This document shows positions 27,336 to 36,486 of a stretch of DNA of 64,000 nt, piece after piece. A model generated the notes under the pieces. The model was not told the DNA's origin and searched no databases. It saw only the letters and a program-made list of their open reading frames with translations. Each line of letters opens with the position of its first letter. Position 1 is the stretch's first letter. The position numbers and the translations under genes are program-made. The DNA is from Marinilabilia salmonicolor JCM 21150 (GTDB lineage Bacteria; Bacteroidota; Bacteroidia; Bacteroidales; Marinilabiliaceae), in contig NZ_AJKI01000040.1 of assembly GCF_000259075.1 (NCBI RefSeq), positions 1 through 64,000 of the forward strand. The letters run 5' to 3'.

Positions 27336-27809
27336 TTATTTCATCTCTGAAGCTTTATTTGTCAGATCGTTAATGTCTTCAATTTTGAAGTCGCCGTAAA
27401 AAGAGAAGACAATCAGCGTTTCATCCTCTTTGCTGAGCAGATGACATTCCTTTACTTTGCGCCCGTTTCTGATGACAAAGATGCGACCGTCATTGTCGTG
27501 ATCTTCGTCTTCAATTTCGGAAAAGGGATGCTTTTCAAAAGTGCGCACTACGTCGCGACTGATTTTATCATCCGGTCCTTTACAAATCATCATTTTTACT
27601 TTTCTCAATTCACCGCTGACTTCCCGGTTTTCATCCTCATCTACAAAAATATTGGCCAACTCTATGGCATTTTGGGAAAAGGAGAGGATGGTAATGCCCT
27701 CAGCACCGTCGAGTTGAGCATATAGCTTGTCTGACGGACTGTTTTGACCTGCCAGGGTCATCCCGGAGACCAAAACTATCAAAATGGTAAACAGTGTTTT
27801 TGCTTTCAT
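27336..27809 (-). CDS. DUF4252-like secreted protein
   Basis: A 157-residue protein with a signal peptide (TLFTILIVLVSGMTLAGQ). The mature part resembles DUF4252 proteins of Bacteroidota: a helix with NAIELANIF, a strand-rich centre (KVKMMICKGPDD) and the ending LIVFSFYGDFKIEDINDL. The family often neighbours small regulators and may sense or bind in the periplasm. No function is established. The family name is a moderate-confidence call. Confidence 0.65.
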   Translation of the reverse strand: MKAKTLFTILIVLVSGMTLAGQNSPSDKLYAQLDGAEGITILSFSQNAIELANIFVDEDENREVSGELRKVKMMICKGPDDKISRDVVRTFEKHPFSEIEDEDHDNDGRIFVIRNGRKVKECHLLSKEDETLIVFSFYGDFKIEDINDLTNKASEMK

Positions 27810-27960
27810 GAGTTTTATTTTTTATTTACCCTGGTTTATTGACTTCTTCGAACTTCGTAATAGATAATTTATGAATAATCCAGTCCTCCAAAAAGCGGGG
27901 CTTTTCCTATTAGGGAAATGCATAATTCCACTTTGACAAGATTTAGGCTGTGTTTTTTTA

Positions 27961-28170
27961 AGGCCGAAGGTCTTTAAGCAATAGCCTGGGGCAACGTCCC
28001 AGGAAAATTGTAATACCTCTCCCCCCACGGTTTATTGGGCGCGTCGCGACAAATAAACCGTGGGGCTGGGTGGAAAACTGCAACCCCATGGCGTTGTCCT
28101 GGGCTATTGCTTTCAGGTTTTCAGCCTGTTTCCGTACTGCTTGCTATATTGTTTTGTGTATAAGGCAGGT
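27961..28170. repeat. REP-C element with embedded palindrome
   Basis: The REP-C unit seen at 4201 is here split: AATAGCCTGGGGCAACGTCCCAGG on the left and GTCCTGGGCTATTGCTTTCAGG on the right, with about 75 bases between them. The inserted part holds a perfect palindrome at 28023-28065 (14-bp arms CCCCACGGTTTATT). The rest of the gap 27810-27960 carries a fragment of repeat D. Confidence 0.7.
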
Positions 28171-29588
28171 TAAAAACTTTTCTCTTCATTGGACACATTC
28201 ACGATGTATTTCAGGTCATCTGCCACTTTCAGTTCTTTACCTTCAGGGAGATTTATATCCACAATTACTTTTTGATTTCGGATGAGGGCTGGTTTTTGGA
28301 TGCTAAAGTAGCGGTCCAGCATCAATACAGAGTCATCCTGAAGGTAAAAAAACTCAATTGCGGATGCGTTTTCCAGGGCTGTTTCACCGGTCTTTCCCCG
28401 TGCTTGTTTTCGAATGCTTATTTCAAAAGCATCTGCATTTTTTGTTACATTAATATCGGGGGTTCCGATGAGGTTGAGCTGGTTGTCAACCTTGCGAACC
28501 GACAGCCCTTTGTGGCTGAACAGGAAATCTCCTTTGCCCAGGGGCAGGGATGACTTGTTTGCATCAATGTATATGGTGTCGGAAGGATATAGGTCAAGGA
28601 GAGTCGTTTCCTCAAGGCTCTCGCGGTTGGAAAACTCCGAAGCAACATTGAGTGCTGTGTAAACAACCAGACCAATGCCTGCCAGCCAGAGAATCAGTGC
28701 TGTTACAAGGAATGCAGGACCTCCTTTTTTAAATTGGAAAATCAGGTACATACCCAGGTAGAACAACACCAGCAGTGGTATTCCGGCAGTTAATGCCAAC
28801 CCCAGAAATGCAGTGAATCGCTGATCCGGCATCAGAAACAGAGCGTCTAGCTGTCCAATCCAGATTTCATCTCCCGGGAAAAGACCAAACAATACATCGG
28901 TCATGGTGAAGGTGATGATGAGGCCGGTAAGGGAAACAAAGGAAGCCAGAATCAGGAAAATGCCAAAAACAACCGCAATTGCCCGGAGAACGCCGTTGCC
29001 GGAACTGGTTGTCACAGGTCGGTTTGTTTGTCGTCTGCGCCATGATTCGCTACTGCGGTTTCCGCCTGTCATCATGATCCGTTGTTGTACGGTAACTGCC
29101 TTTGGTATGGCAATCCACAATACCAGGTAGGCCAGAAACGATGTTCCGTACAATATGGTTGCCAGAACAAAAAGTAAGCGGAAGAGAATGGGATCAAGAC
29201 CAAAATAATTACCCAGTCCACTGCAAACGCCCCCCAATACCCGGTTGTCTGGATCCCGGAAGAGTTGTTTTTTATAAGGTGGCTCAAAAGTAGTGCGTTC
29301 CTGAGTGGTTTCTTCCGGATCGTCAGGAGTTTCATAATCTCCGGGATCCCCCAGCGTCTTAATTATCTCTTCCACATCATTTATCGTGATGGCAGAAGAG
29401 GCATCTGAATGAACGCCACGAAAAAGTTCTGCGATGCGAAGATTGATGTCTTCAAGTGTCTCCTGCGCCTCTTCGTGATTGCCAAGTTTGGCCTCAACGG
29501 CTTGCAGATAGGCATCCAGTCTTTCGTACGCATCTTCATCTATGCTGAATGCATGACCTGCCAGGTTGATATGTACGGTTTTCTTCAT
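28170..29588 (-). CDS. PspC-domain membrane protein (second)
   Basis: A 472-residue inner-membrane protein. The N-terminal ~100 residues (MKKTVHINLAGHAFSIDEDAY) match those of the PspC protein encoded just upstream. A PspC domain follows (about 108-170; LFRDPDNRVLGGVCSGLGNYFG) with its membrane helix, then several more helices and a C-terminal periplasmic part rich in strands (VNLPEGKELK-like pattern). PspC proteins take part in envelope-stress control. It is the last gene of the PadR operon. The C-terminal region resembles DUF2807-like beta repeats, which is a weak call. Confidence 0.82.
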   Translation of the reverse strand: MKKTVHINLAGHAFSIDEDAYERLDAYLQAVEAKLGNHEEAQETLEDINLRIAELFRGVHSDASSAITINDVEEIIKTLGDPGDYETPDDPEETTQERTTFEPPYKKQLFRDPDNRVLGGVCSGLGNYFGLDPILFRLLFVLATILYGTSFLAYLVLWIAIPKAVTVQQRIMMTGGNRSSESWRRRQTNRPVTTSSGNGVLRAIAVVFGIFLILASFVSLTGLIITFTMTDVLFGLFPGDEIWIGQLDALFLMPDQRFTAFLGLALTAGIPLLVLFYLGMYLIFQFKKGGPAFLVTALILWLAGIGLVVYTALNVASEFSNRESLEETTLLDLYPSDTIYIDANKSSLPLGKGDFLFSHKGLSVRKVDNQLNLIGTPDINVTKNADAFEISIRKQARGKTGETALENASAIEFFYLQDDSVLMLDRYFSIQKPALIRNQKVIVDINLPEGKELKVADDLKYIVNVSNEEKSF

Positions 29589-29701
29589 AATTCGTCTTGT
29601 TTAATATTTTCTTATAATCCGAGATTCGGAGTTGGGATAATTAGGGATTATACAAATAGGAAATCAGGAGTTACCCAAACTCAAAACTCAAAACTCTTCA
29701 G

Positions 29702-30664
29702 CTATAAAAAGCTGTGCATCACGTGCGGCCAAACCACAAATCCCAATACCCGGAAGAGAATCGCTGCTGCAATGATTACGCCAATAAGGATTAAAAAACC
29801 TTTCATAGCAGAGCGAAATGCCAGTCCCAGAATCAGTAAAATCAGAATAAGAGGAAAGATTCCCGGAAAGCCCAGCCCGGCCAAAGGCATGTTCATGTGA
29901 AGTGCGGGCCCGAACCCCATGTGAAAAGGGATACTGATGAGGTTGGAAAGTAGAATGACACCCACAATTACGGCCGCGATGATGAATACGTTGCGATCGC
30001 GTTTCTGAAACCGACTCAGGTAATCTTCTCCTTTTTTGAATGCTGATGATTTCTGAAATCTTTCTTTTACATCATTGTATTCATTTTTGATGTTTTTTTC
30101 AATGTTGGAGATGGTTACATCATCTCCCCTCATTTCCAGTCGTTGGGAGGAGGTCAGGGCAGGGGGGATGGCAATCCATAAAATAATGTACACCGGCAGT
30201 GCGGTACCAAAACTCAGAAAAGCCAGCAGGGCAAACAGGACTCTTACTACCACTCTGTCGATGTTGAAATAGGCGGCAATTCCGGAACAAACCCCGCCAA
30301 AGACTTTATCTTCCATGTCCCTGTACAATCGCCGGCGACGCGGGCCTTTGGCTGTCGTTGTATAATCTGTCGAAGAACCGGTTTCTTTTTCAGTATTGCC
30401 ATCCTCGGTAAACTCTTCCGGTTCGCCCATTGTCGCAATAATTTCACTGACAATCTCCAGGGTAATCACCCCTGTGGATGGATTGATTTTTTCTTCCAGA
30501 AGTTCCCGGATGCGCCCCTCTATGTCGCTGAGAATTTCACGACCTTCCTCCTTGTCTTCCGACCAGTGCTCCAGTCTTTTCAGGTATTGTTCCAGTCGTG
30601 CGTAGGCGTCTTCGTCGATGTAAAAGGAGCGACCTGCTATATTGATGGTCATTACTTTCTTCAT
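29702..30664 (-). CDS. PspC-domain membrane protein (first)
   Basis: A protein of about 320 residues. The start at 30664 is used because it overlaps the padR stop as ATGA and gives the conserved N-terminus MKKVMTINIAGRSFYIDEDA. The PspC domain (about 112-175; LYRDMEDKVFGGVCSGIAAYF) is followed by hydrophobic helices near 150-175, 240-260, 270-295 and 298-320. It should lie in the inner membrane. The tight coupling to padR and to a second PspC gene indicates a joint envelope-stress role. The gene is shorter than its downstream paralogue, lacking the long C-terminal beta region. Confidence 0.82.
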   Translation of the reverse strand: MKKVMTINIAGRSFYIDEDAYARLEQYLKRLEHWSEDKEEGREILSDIEGRIRELLEEKINPSTGVITLEIVSEIIATMGEPEEFTEDGNTEKETGSSTDYTTTAKGPRRRRLYRDMEDKVFGGVCSGIAAYFNIDRVVVRVLFALLAFLSFGTALPVYIILWIAIPPALTSSQRLEMRGDDVTISNIEKNIKNEYNDVKERFQKSSAFKKGEDYLSRFQKRDRNVFIIAAVIVGVILLSNLISIPFHMGFGPALHMNMPLAGLGFPGIFPLILILLILGLAFRSAMKGFLILIGVIIAAAILFRVLGFVVWPHVMHSFL

Positions 30665-30999
30665 GATTGCGGATTTTTGGAGTGGATAAACTGAACAGAA
30701 TCTACCAATTCGTGCCATGATTTGTCAAGTTCCTGCAGGAATTCCCTGCCACGATCGGTTAGTTCGTAATACTTCCGGGGAGGACCCTGAGTGGATTCTT
30801 CCCACCTGTAGGAGAGTAACCCTGCATTTTTCAGTCGCGTGAGCAACGGATAAAGGGTTCCCTCAACTACAATGATACGCGCCTCTTTCATATCATGGAT
30901 GATGTCAGACGCATAGGCATCGCCCCGCGAAAGGACGGAAAGAATGCAATATTCCAGCACTCCCTTCCGCATCTGGGCTTTAGCATTTTCTATTTTCAT
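30661..30999 (-). CDS. PadR-family transcriptional regulator
   Basis: A 112-residue winged-helix regulator: EYCILSVLSRGDAYASDIIHDM, then VEGTLYPLLTRLKNAGLLSYRW and GPPRKYYELTDRGREFL, all standard PadR motifs. PadR proteins repress by binding palindromes near promoters and release in response to ligands. The ATG at 30999 begins the usual N-terminus. It overlaps the first PspC gene by 4 bases and follows a small gene by 11 bases. A 26-bp palindrome upstream of that small gene is its likely operator. Confidence 0.92.
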   Translation of the reverse strand: MKIENAKAQMRKGVLEYCILSVLSRGDAYASDIIHDMKEARIIVVEGTLYPLLTRLKNAGLLSYRWEESTQGPPRKYYELTDRGREFLQELDKSWHELVDSVQFIHSKNPQS

Positions 31000-31010
31000 A
31001 CTCTTTGGTT

Positions 31011-31250
31011 TTAAAACGGTAAGCCAATCATGAAAGCTGATGTAGCCTTCATGTTTGATTTATCGGTGCCCGAATCGGGTTCGGAACATGGTTCAACATC
31101 CTGCCTGAAGAGCTCTTCATTTTGTGTGGCAATGCTTTCACACGGGAAAAGGTCGCAATGCTGCTTTCCCGAAAGCGATACAAAGAGAATGAGGCCGATG
31201 AAAACAATCGGTGCTATTTCTCTTTTATGCCTGATTCTTAAGGTCTTCAT
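31011..31250 (-). CDS. small single-helix protein, first gene of the padR operon
   Basis: A 79-residue protein with one hydrophobic helix (about 13-27, IAPIVFIGLILFVSLSG) and three cysteines after it. No family is recognised. The gene is placed by context: it lies between the promoter/operator region and padR, on the same strand, 11 bases before padR. A plus-strand frame over the same bases is less convincing. If real, it would be a small membrane or exported peptide of the envelope-stress operon. Confidence 0.5.
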   Translation of the reverse strand: MKTLRIRHKREIAPIVFIGLILFVSLSGKQHCDLFPCESIATQNEELFRQDVEPCSEPDSGTDKSNMKATSAFMIGLPF

Positions 31251-31285
31251 TTCCTTTTCTGTTTAACCAAAACATTGAAAGTAAT

Positions 31286-31311
31286 TTCAGGGTACTATCC
31301 ATTACCCTGAA
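31286..31311 (-). promoter_or_regulatory. 26-bp palindrome, probable PadR operator
   Basis: TTCAGGGTA and TACCCTGAA form perfect 9-bp arms with an 8-base spacer. On the minus strand it lies just after the TATATTTG box, where a bound repressor would block initiation. Confidence 0.7.
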
Positions 31312-31321
31312 TAGTGTAATG

Positions 31322-31353
31322 CAAATATATGAATAAAATTTAGTACCATGCAA
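31322..31353 (-). promoter_or_regulatory. promoter of the padR-pspC operon
   Basis: On the minus strand TATATTTG (31329-31322) matches the -7 consensus and a TTG at 31353-31351 serves as -33 with a 21-base spacer. The expected start near 31315 falls at the edge of the palindrome. Confidence 0.65.
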
Positions 31354-31367
31354 TACAAAGTACCATG
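31342..31367. repeat. direct repeat AGTACCATG flanking the -33
   Basis: The 9-mer AGTACCATG occurs at 31342-31350 and 31359-31367, 17 bases apart, around the -33 element. It could be a second regulator site. Confidence 0.5.
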
Positions 31368-31538
31368 TTTTTTTTATTTTTCTGCTGTTTTTTTTGTTGT
31401 GTTGACTGAGTCTCATGTTTTTAAAACGTGTGGGGGTGCGTTGCGGCTGCTGTGCGAATGGGTGCGTTGTTTTTTTTCAAAAAAAATTTACTTTCTCTCG
31501 TTAAGCATATTTAACACGATTAAAACCATGTAACAGCG

Positions 31539-31567
31539 TTGATTGTTATTAATAAACAGTACTTTTG
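31539..31567 (+). promoter_or_regulatory. typA promoter
   Basis: TTG at 31539-31541 and TACTTTTG at 31560-31567 give the Bacteroidota consensus with an 18-base spacer. The typA start follows after 22 bases. Confidence 0.65.
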
Positions 31568-31589
31568 CACGCTCTTTTAAGAAAAAATT

Positions 31590-33392
31590 ATGCAGTCAAT
31601 CAGAAATGTTGCGATCATTGCCCACGTTGACCATGGCAAAACCACGCTGGTGGATGAAATGCTGAAGGCCGGAAAGCTTTTCAGCGAGCATCAGCGTCCC
31701 GGTGAACTTATCATGGACAGCAATGATCTTGAAAAAGAACGAGGCATTACCATCCTTTCCAAAAATGCCTCAATGGTTTGGAACGATCACAAAATTAATA
31801 TTATAGATACTCCTGGTCACTCCGATTTCGGAGGAGAGGTGGAGCGCGTGCTCAATATGGCTGACGGAGTTTTGTTGTTGGTGGATGCCTTTGAGGGGCC
31901 TATGCCGCAGACTCGTTTTGTGTTGCAGAAAGCGCTCGCATTGGGACTGAAGCCTATTGTGGTTATAAACAAAGTGGACAAACCCAACTGCCGGCCCGAA
32001 GAGGTTCAGGAGATGGTCTTTGATCTGATGTTCAGCCTTAATGCTACCGAGGATCAATTGGATTTTCCTACAGTTTATGGCTCTGCGCGTGACGGGTGGA
32101 TGTCCACTGACTGGAAACAACAGACTGGAGATATTTCGGCCGTGATGGATGCCATTATAGAATACATCCCGGTTCCGGAAGAGCGTAAGGGAACGCCGCA
32201 AATGCTCATCACATCTCTGGAATACTCACCTTATGTTGGCCGGATTGCCATTGGTCGAATGCACCGCGGAACATTGAAAACCGGTCAGGAAGTGGCTGTG
32301 GTCAGCCGCGAAGGTAAAGTGAGTAAAACCCGGATCAAGGAACTGAATATTTTTGACGGACTCGGGCGTGCAAAGACTGATGTTTTACCCAACGGAGAAC
32401 TGGGTGCTATCATCGGACTTGAACAATTTGATATCGGAGACAGCATCTGTGACCCGGAGAATCCGGAACCCCTGGATCCCATCGCTATTGATGAGCCCAC
32501 CATGAGTATGTTGTTTACCATTAACAATTCTCCATTTTTCGGGAAAGACGGTAAATATGTGACCTCCCGCCACATCAAGGATCGTTTGGATAAAGAGTTG
32601 GAGCGAAACCTTGCACTTCGCGTAGAGGAGACCAACTCAGCCGATGCATGGAATGTTTACGGACGTGGAGTGTTGCATTTGTCGGTGTTGATAGAAACCA
32701 TGCGACGCGAAGGATATGAGTTACAGGTGGGTCAGCCTCGTGTAATAATCAAGGAAGTTGGCGGAGAGAAGCATGAACCGGTTGAAGAGCTCACCATTGA
32801 TCTGCCGGATGAGTATAGTGGACGTGCCATTGAAATGGTCACCCAGCGTAAAGGTGAGTTGCTGTCAATGGAGCGCAAAGGAGAACGTGTGGTGCTGGAA
32901 TTTAATATCCCGTCGCGCGGAATTATAGGATTGCGCAACAATATGTTGACAGCCACAGCAGGAGAAGCCATTATGGCCCATCGCTTTGTGGAATTTCAGG
33001 CTTGGAAAGGCGAAATAACCAAGCGTCAGAACGGATCTTTGATTGCCATGGAGTCTGGTAAAGCCATCGCTTATGCACTGGATAAGTTACAGGACAGGGG
33101 TAAGTTTTTTGTTCATCCGATGGAGGAGGTTTACCTGGGACAGGTAATTGGAGAAAACAGTCGCGATGGAGACATGACGGTGAATGTTACCAAAGAGAAA
33201 AAACTGACCAATATGCGGACTTCAGGCTCAGACGAGAAAGCCAGGCTGGTTCCCCCGATTATTTTCAGTCTTGAAGAGGCTCTTGAATATATTCAGGGAG
33301 ATGAGTATGTGGAAGTCACCCCCAAAAGTATTCGCCTTAGGAAAATCCTGCTTCAGGAACATGAGCGGAAGAGACTGGCCAAGAATAGTTAG
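31590..33392 (+). CDS. typA: translational GTPase TypA/BipA
   Basis: BipA is a ribosome-bound GTPase of the EF-G family that aids 50S assembly, notably in the cold or under stress. The 600-residue protein has G1 AHVDHGKTT (about 11-19), the switch GITI, G3 [17 protein letters not shown]4 NKVDK and the C-terminal BipA-specific part ending in [11 protein letters not shown]. Length is normal. Its TAG stop is formed by the first bases of MITE-A copy 5. Own promoter upstream; terminator at 33575 beyond the MITE. Confidence 0.97.
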   Translation: MQSIRNVAIIAHVDHGKTTLVDEMLKAGKLFSEHQRPGELIMDSNDLEKERGITILSKNASMVWNDHKINIIDTPGHSDFGGEVERVLNMADGVLLLVDAFEGPMPQTRFVLQKALALGLKPIVVINKVDKPNCRPEEVQEMVFDLMFSLNATEDQLDFPTVYGSARDGWMSTDWKQQTGDISAVMDAIIEYIPVPEERKGTPQMLITSLEYSPYVGRIAIGRMHRGTLKTGQEVAVVSREGKVSKTRIKELNIFDGLGRAKTDVLPNGELGAIIGLEQFDIGDSICDPENPEPLDPIAIDEPTMSMLFTINNSPFFGKDGKYVTSRHIKDRLDKELERNLALRVEETNSADAWNVYGRGVLHLSVLIETMRREGYELQVGQPRVIIKEVGGEKHEPVEELTIDLPDEYSGRAIEMVTQRKGELLSMERKGERVVLEFNIPSRGIIGLRNNMLTATAGEAIMAHRFVEFQAWKGEITKRQNGSLIAMESGKAIAYALDKLQDRGKFFVHPMEEVYLGQVIGENSRDGDMTVNVTKEKKLTNMRTSGSDEKARLVPPIIFSLEEALEYIQGDEYVEVTPKSIRLRKILLQEHERKRLAKNS

Positions 33393-33544
33393 TGTTTGTC
33401 TATAAAGTCCAACTTCCGCGTTGTTGCTCAAAATCTAAATCCTCAAATACATTAGTATTCTGCGGTTTAGATTTTTCACACGCCTTGAATTTGAACTTTC
33501 TAGTTCAAACACTTGAAAAACGCTTAGTTTATGGACGGGCACTA
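33390..33544 (-). repeat. MITE-A copy 5, short form
   Basis: A 155-bp copy nearly identical to copy 4. It starts with the TAG that ends typA and stops at CACTA. AGTTAG occurs on both sides. It separates typA from its terminator. Confidence 0.9.
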
Positions 33545-33574
33545 GTTAGCAACCTTATCAACAATATAGAACAA

Positions 33575-33608
33575 AACCCACTTGCGATAACAGCAGGTGG
33601 GTTTTTTG
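33575..33608 (+). terminator. terminator, probably of typA
   Basis: AACCCACTTGC pairs with GCAGGTGGGTT (one G-T pair) over a 7-base loop, followed by TTTTTT. It lies 183 bases after typA because a MITE sits in between. Confidence 0.8.
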
Positions 33609-33635
33609 TTTTTAATCTGCTTAATTGACTTGGTC

Positions 33636-33770
33636 GTCTCTATATTGGTCGCAACGCGACCAATATAGAGACGGGGGGGCCAACACTAAGCCCAGGACGT
33701 TGCCCTGGGCTATTGCTTTCAGGCTTTCAGCCTGTTTACACCAAATCTGTTTTATGTATAAGGAAGGTTA
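33636..33770. repeat. REP-C element with a 17-bp-arm palindrome
   Basis: A perfect palindrome at 33636-33672 (arms GTCTCTATATTGGTCGC, loop AAC) is followed by a G run and then the right half of REP-C (GCCCTGGGCTATTGC, AGGCTTTCAGCCT, TTTTATGTATAAGGAAGGTTA). Confidence 0.8.
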
Positions 33771-33827
33771 AAACTAAAAATCAGTTAGTTTGTTCATTTA
33801 TTAATAAACCATCTTAAAACTATAGCA

Positions 33828-34040
33828 ATGAAAGCAAATGTTGGAAACATTGACCGACTGATTAGAATTGTACTTGCAGCTATTCTTGCAGGGCTTTACC
33901 TGGCAGAGGTGGTTTCCGGTATCCTGGGAACCGTATTTTTAATTGTTGCGATTGTATTATTAGTTACTTCCTTGTTCCGGTTCTGCGGGGCATACGCCTT
34001 GTTCGGCGTGAACACCTGCAAAAACAAACCTGAAAAGTAA
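33828..34040 (+). CDS. DUF2892 family small membrane protein
   Basis: A 70-residue protein of the DUF2892 (YgaP transmembrane-like) family: KANVGNIDRLIRIVLAAIL at the start and FRFCGAYALFGVNTCK at the end. Two hydrophobic helices (about 12-29 and 30-48) place it in the inner membrane. Two conserved cysteines (near 53 and 64) are kept; fused homologues carry rhodanese domains, so a link to sulfur transfer is possible. It is a lone gene between repeats and a convergent gene. Confidence 0.9.
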   Translation: MKANVGNIDRLIRIVLAAILAGLYLAEVVSGILGTVFLIVAIVLLVTSLFRFCGAYALFGVNTCKNKPEK

Positions 34041-34057
34041 AAATCAGGTTTTTTTAG

Positions 34058-36085
34058 TCAGGTAAGGAGGTGCTGTGCCTCTTCCACAGAGTGTACCGGC
34101 AACTGACAGGCTCCCTGAGCGCAAACGTAGATAGTGATTTCTTCATCTGATTTGCGGTTTTTTGTAATGTTCAATTCTCCCGGGCTTTCCGGCTTTAAAG
34201 GTGCCCAGATGACGTTTGGACGGTATTGTTTTTGCAATCTCTGTAGTGCCTGCACGGTTTTGGAACCAGCTACCACCACTTCAAAAGAGGGTTTGTGAAT
34301 CATCAGCATCAGACTGCCCCAATGCGCAAAACCCCATGGATAATTTTTGAATTGCAGCAGCATCTGATTCAACATTTTCTCAGCGGTTTCGCGATAATGC
34401 TGATCGCCGGTCAATGCCGCCAGTTTGAAAAGAGCATGCCCCATCATGGAGTTTGCTGATGGGATTACATTGTCCTGCGTATCAAAATGGTTGGCCGGTA
34501 ATTCAGTCTGGTTTTTTTCCATATAATGAAATTGTCCTGTTGCTTTATCATAAAAGGCTTTTTCTGCATAATCAGCCAACCTGGACGATTGCTCAATCCA
34601 TTTTTCATCACCGGTTATTTCATACAGCCCGATAAAAGCGGAGATTACCGATGCATAATCTTCCATAAATCCGGTAACAGATGCCCGACCGTCTTTCCAG
34701 GTACGGAAGAGGCTGCCGTCTTTTGAAATCAGAGAGTGACAGATAAATTCACCGTTTTTGAGCGCCAGTTTCCGAAAATGACTGTCACTGACCGCCTTGT
34801 GTGCTTCTACAAGGCCTTTGGTCATCAGGGCATTCCAAGAGGTGATGGTCTTATCGTCAAGCCCCGGTCGTATCCGTTTTTTCCGGCGATTGACCAGGTC
34901 TTTTTTCCAAACAGATACTCTCTTTTCCACCTCTTCCAGAGTCATCTTATGCTTATGAGCAAATTCTTCATCAGATCCGGTTCGCAGCAGAATGTAATTT
35001 CCGTTTTCCCAATGACCGTTTTCATTTACGTTGAAATAATCAGCAAAGAGGGGGAAATCTCTCCCAAAGATGTTTAAGAGCTCTTCCTCTGTCCAAACAT
35101 AATATTTTCCCTCTTCGCCTTCACTGTCTGCGTCCAGGGCAGAAAAGAACGCTCCTGATGGGTGCATTAGTTTATTTTCCACAAAAGCGATGGTTTCTTT
35201 TACCACATCCCGGTATTCTTTTATTCCAGAATGGGCATAGGCGTGACTGTAAAGCTCGATGAGTTGGGCATTGTCATAAAGCATCTTTTCAAAGTGGGGA
35301 ACTTTCCAGAACTCATCTACCGAGTACCGTGCAAAACCTCCGCCGGCCTGGTCATAAATACCTCCCCGGGCCATTTGCTGAAGTGTTGTGTTGAGGAAAT
35401 CGGAAAACATCTTTTGTGGATGGTGGAAATGAAGATGAAGCAAAAACTCCAGGTTCACCGGCATGGGGAATTTGGGTTTCCCCAGTGATCCTCCAAGTTG
35501 CAAATCCCATTGTGCCGACCAACGCTCCAATGCTTCATTGATGACTTCCGACAGGTCGGGAACCTCAGACTGCTCCGATGAGATCATGGATGTCTGTTGG
35601 ATCCCCGTGGTTAGCTGGTGTGCATGGTGCGTCAGTTTTTCACGGTCGGAGTGAAATAATTTATTGATCTTGATTAAAATTTCTTTCCACTGATCTTTGG
35701 GGAAATAGGTGCCCCCCCAAAAGGGTTGTCCATCTGGCAGCGTAACCACATTAAGCGGCCAGCCCCCCTGGGCTCCCATTAACTGAACGGCCGTAATGAA
35801 AAAGTTATCAACATCAGGCCGTTCCTCCCGATCCACCTTGATGCAGATGAAATGTTCGTTCATAAGACGGGCCGTTTCTTCGTCCTCGAAACATTCATGC
35901 GCCATGACATGGCACCAGTGGCATGCCGAATATCCAATGCTTACCAGCATGAGTTTATCTTGTGCTCTTGCTTTGTCCAAGGTCTCCTCGTTCCACGGGT
36001 GCCAGTCCACCGGATTGTGCGCATGTTGCAGCAAATAAGGGGATGTGGAGTGGATGAGGTGGTTGGTGTCTTGATTTGTAGTCAT
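34058..36085 (-). CDS. YyaL-like thioredoxin-fold / six-hairpin protein (DUF255)
   Basis: A 675-residue cytoplasmic protein. The N-terminal thioredoxin-like DUF255 domain (about 1-165) begins [21 protein letters not shown] and has the CxxC site CHWC at 55-58. The rest (about 200-650) has an alpha/alpha toroid-like pattern as in N-acylglucosamine 2-epimerases, with [13 protein letters not shown] and [15 protein letters not shown]. The family spans bacteria to human SPATA20; its reaction is not settled. Length and motifs are normal. No partner gene is visible. Confidence 0.92.
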   Translation of the reverse strand: MTTNQDTNHLIHSTSPYLLQHAHNPVDWHPWNEETLDKARAQDKLMLVSIGYSACHWCHVMAHECFEDEETARLMNEHFICIKVDREERPDVDNFFITAVQLMGAQGGWPLNVVTLPDGQPFWGGTYFPKDQWKEILIKINKLFHSDREKLTHHAHQLTTGIQQTSMISSEQSEVPDLSEVINEALERWSAQWDLQLGGSLGKPKFPMPVNLEFLLHLHFHHPQKMFSDFLNTTLQQMARGGIYDQAGGGFARYSVDEFWKVPHFEKMLYDNAQLIELYSHAYAHSGIKEYRDVVKETIAFVENKLMHPSGAFFSALDADSEGEEGKYYVWTEEELLNIFGRDFPLFADYFNVNENGHWENGNYILLRTGSDEEFAHKHKMTLEEVEKRVSVWKKDLVNRRKKRIRPGLDDKTITSWNALMTKGLVEAHKAVSDSHFRKLALKNGEFICHSLISKDGSLFRTWKDGRASVTGFMEDYASVISAFIGLYEITGDEKWIEQSSRLADYAEKAFYDKATGQFHYMEKNQTELPANHFDTQDNVIPSANSMMGHALFKLAALTGDQHYRETAEKMLNQMLLQFKNYPWGFAHWGSLMLMIHKPSFEVVVAGSKTVQALQRLQKQYRPNVIWAPLKPESPGELNITKNRKSDEEITIYVCAQGACQLPVHSVEEAQHLLT

Positions 36086-36169
36086 AAACAGTTGTTTATA
36101 ATGTGTTGATACAGAAAACAGAATGGTGCTATTGTTTGTTTTGTAAATTATGTGATTAATTAATCGAAA

Positions 36170-36256
36170 GGCTATAGTTCATCCAGTACAATGTCATTTG
36201 GAGGGCAACGCCCGAAGCAATCTCTAATTGCAAAAACGTTATTTTAAATTATAGCC
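36170..36256. mobile_element. 87-bp MITE-F with perfect 8-bp target duplication
   Basis: The element runs from GGCTATAGTT to AAATTATAGCC and is flanked on both sides by AATCGAAA (36162-36169 and 36257-36264), a clean target-site duplication. Inside is a REP-like hairpin (GGGCAACGCCC). A related inverted copy is at 43932. The rest of 36086-36486 is AT-rich with no gene. Confidence 0.75.
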
Positions 36257-36486
36257 AATCGAAATGAAACGAGCTCCGAATATTCGGGACGAATTTCTTC
36301 CGACCCTGATAAACAAATTTTATACTGATAAAATGGCAACTTTATTGAATCTATCCCGTATCTTGAAAAGATTTGTTGTGTTTTTTTTACAGAACGGATT
36401 TTTTTTTAACAAAAATGGGTGGAGTTTTGCATTTTTGTTTTAGAGGGTATTTGCATTAAACCCGTTGTCTCCGCGGGTTGAAGAAA

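Noticed and set aside
31030-31266. Plus-strand 78-codon frame opposite the small padR-operon gene
   Set aside because: The minus-strand frame fits the operon, promoter and spacing better.
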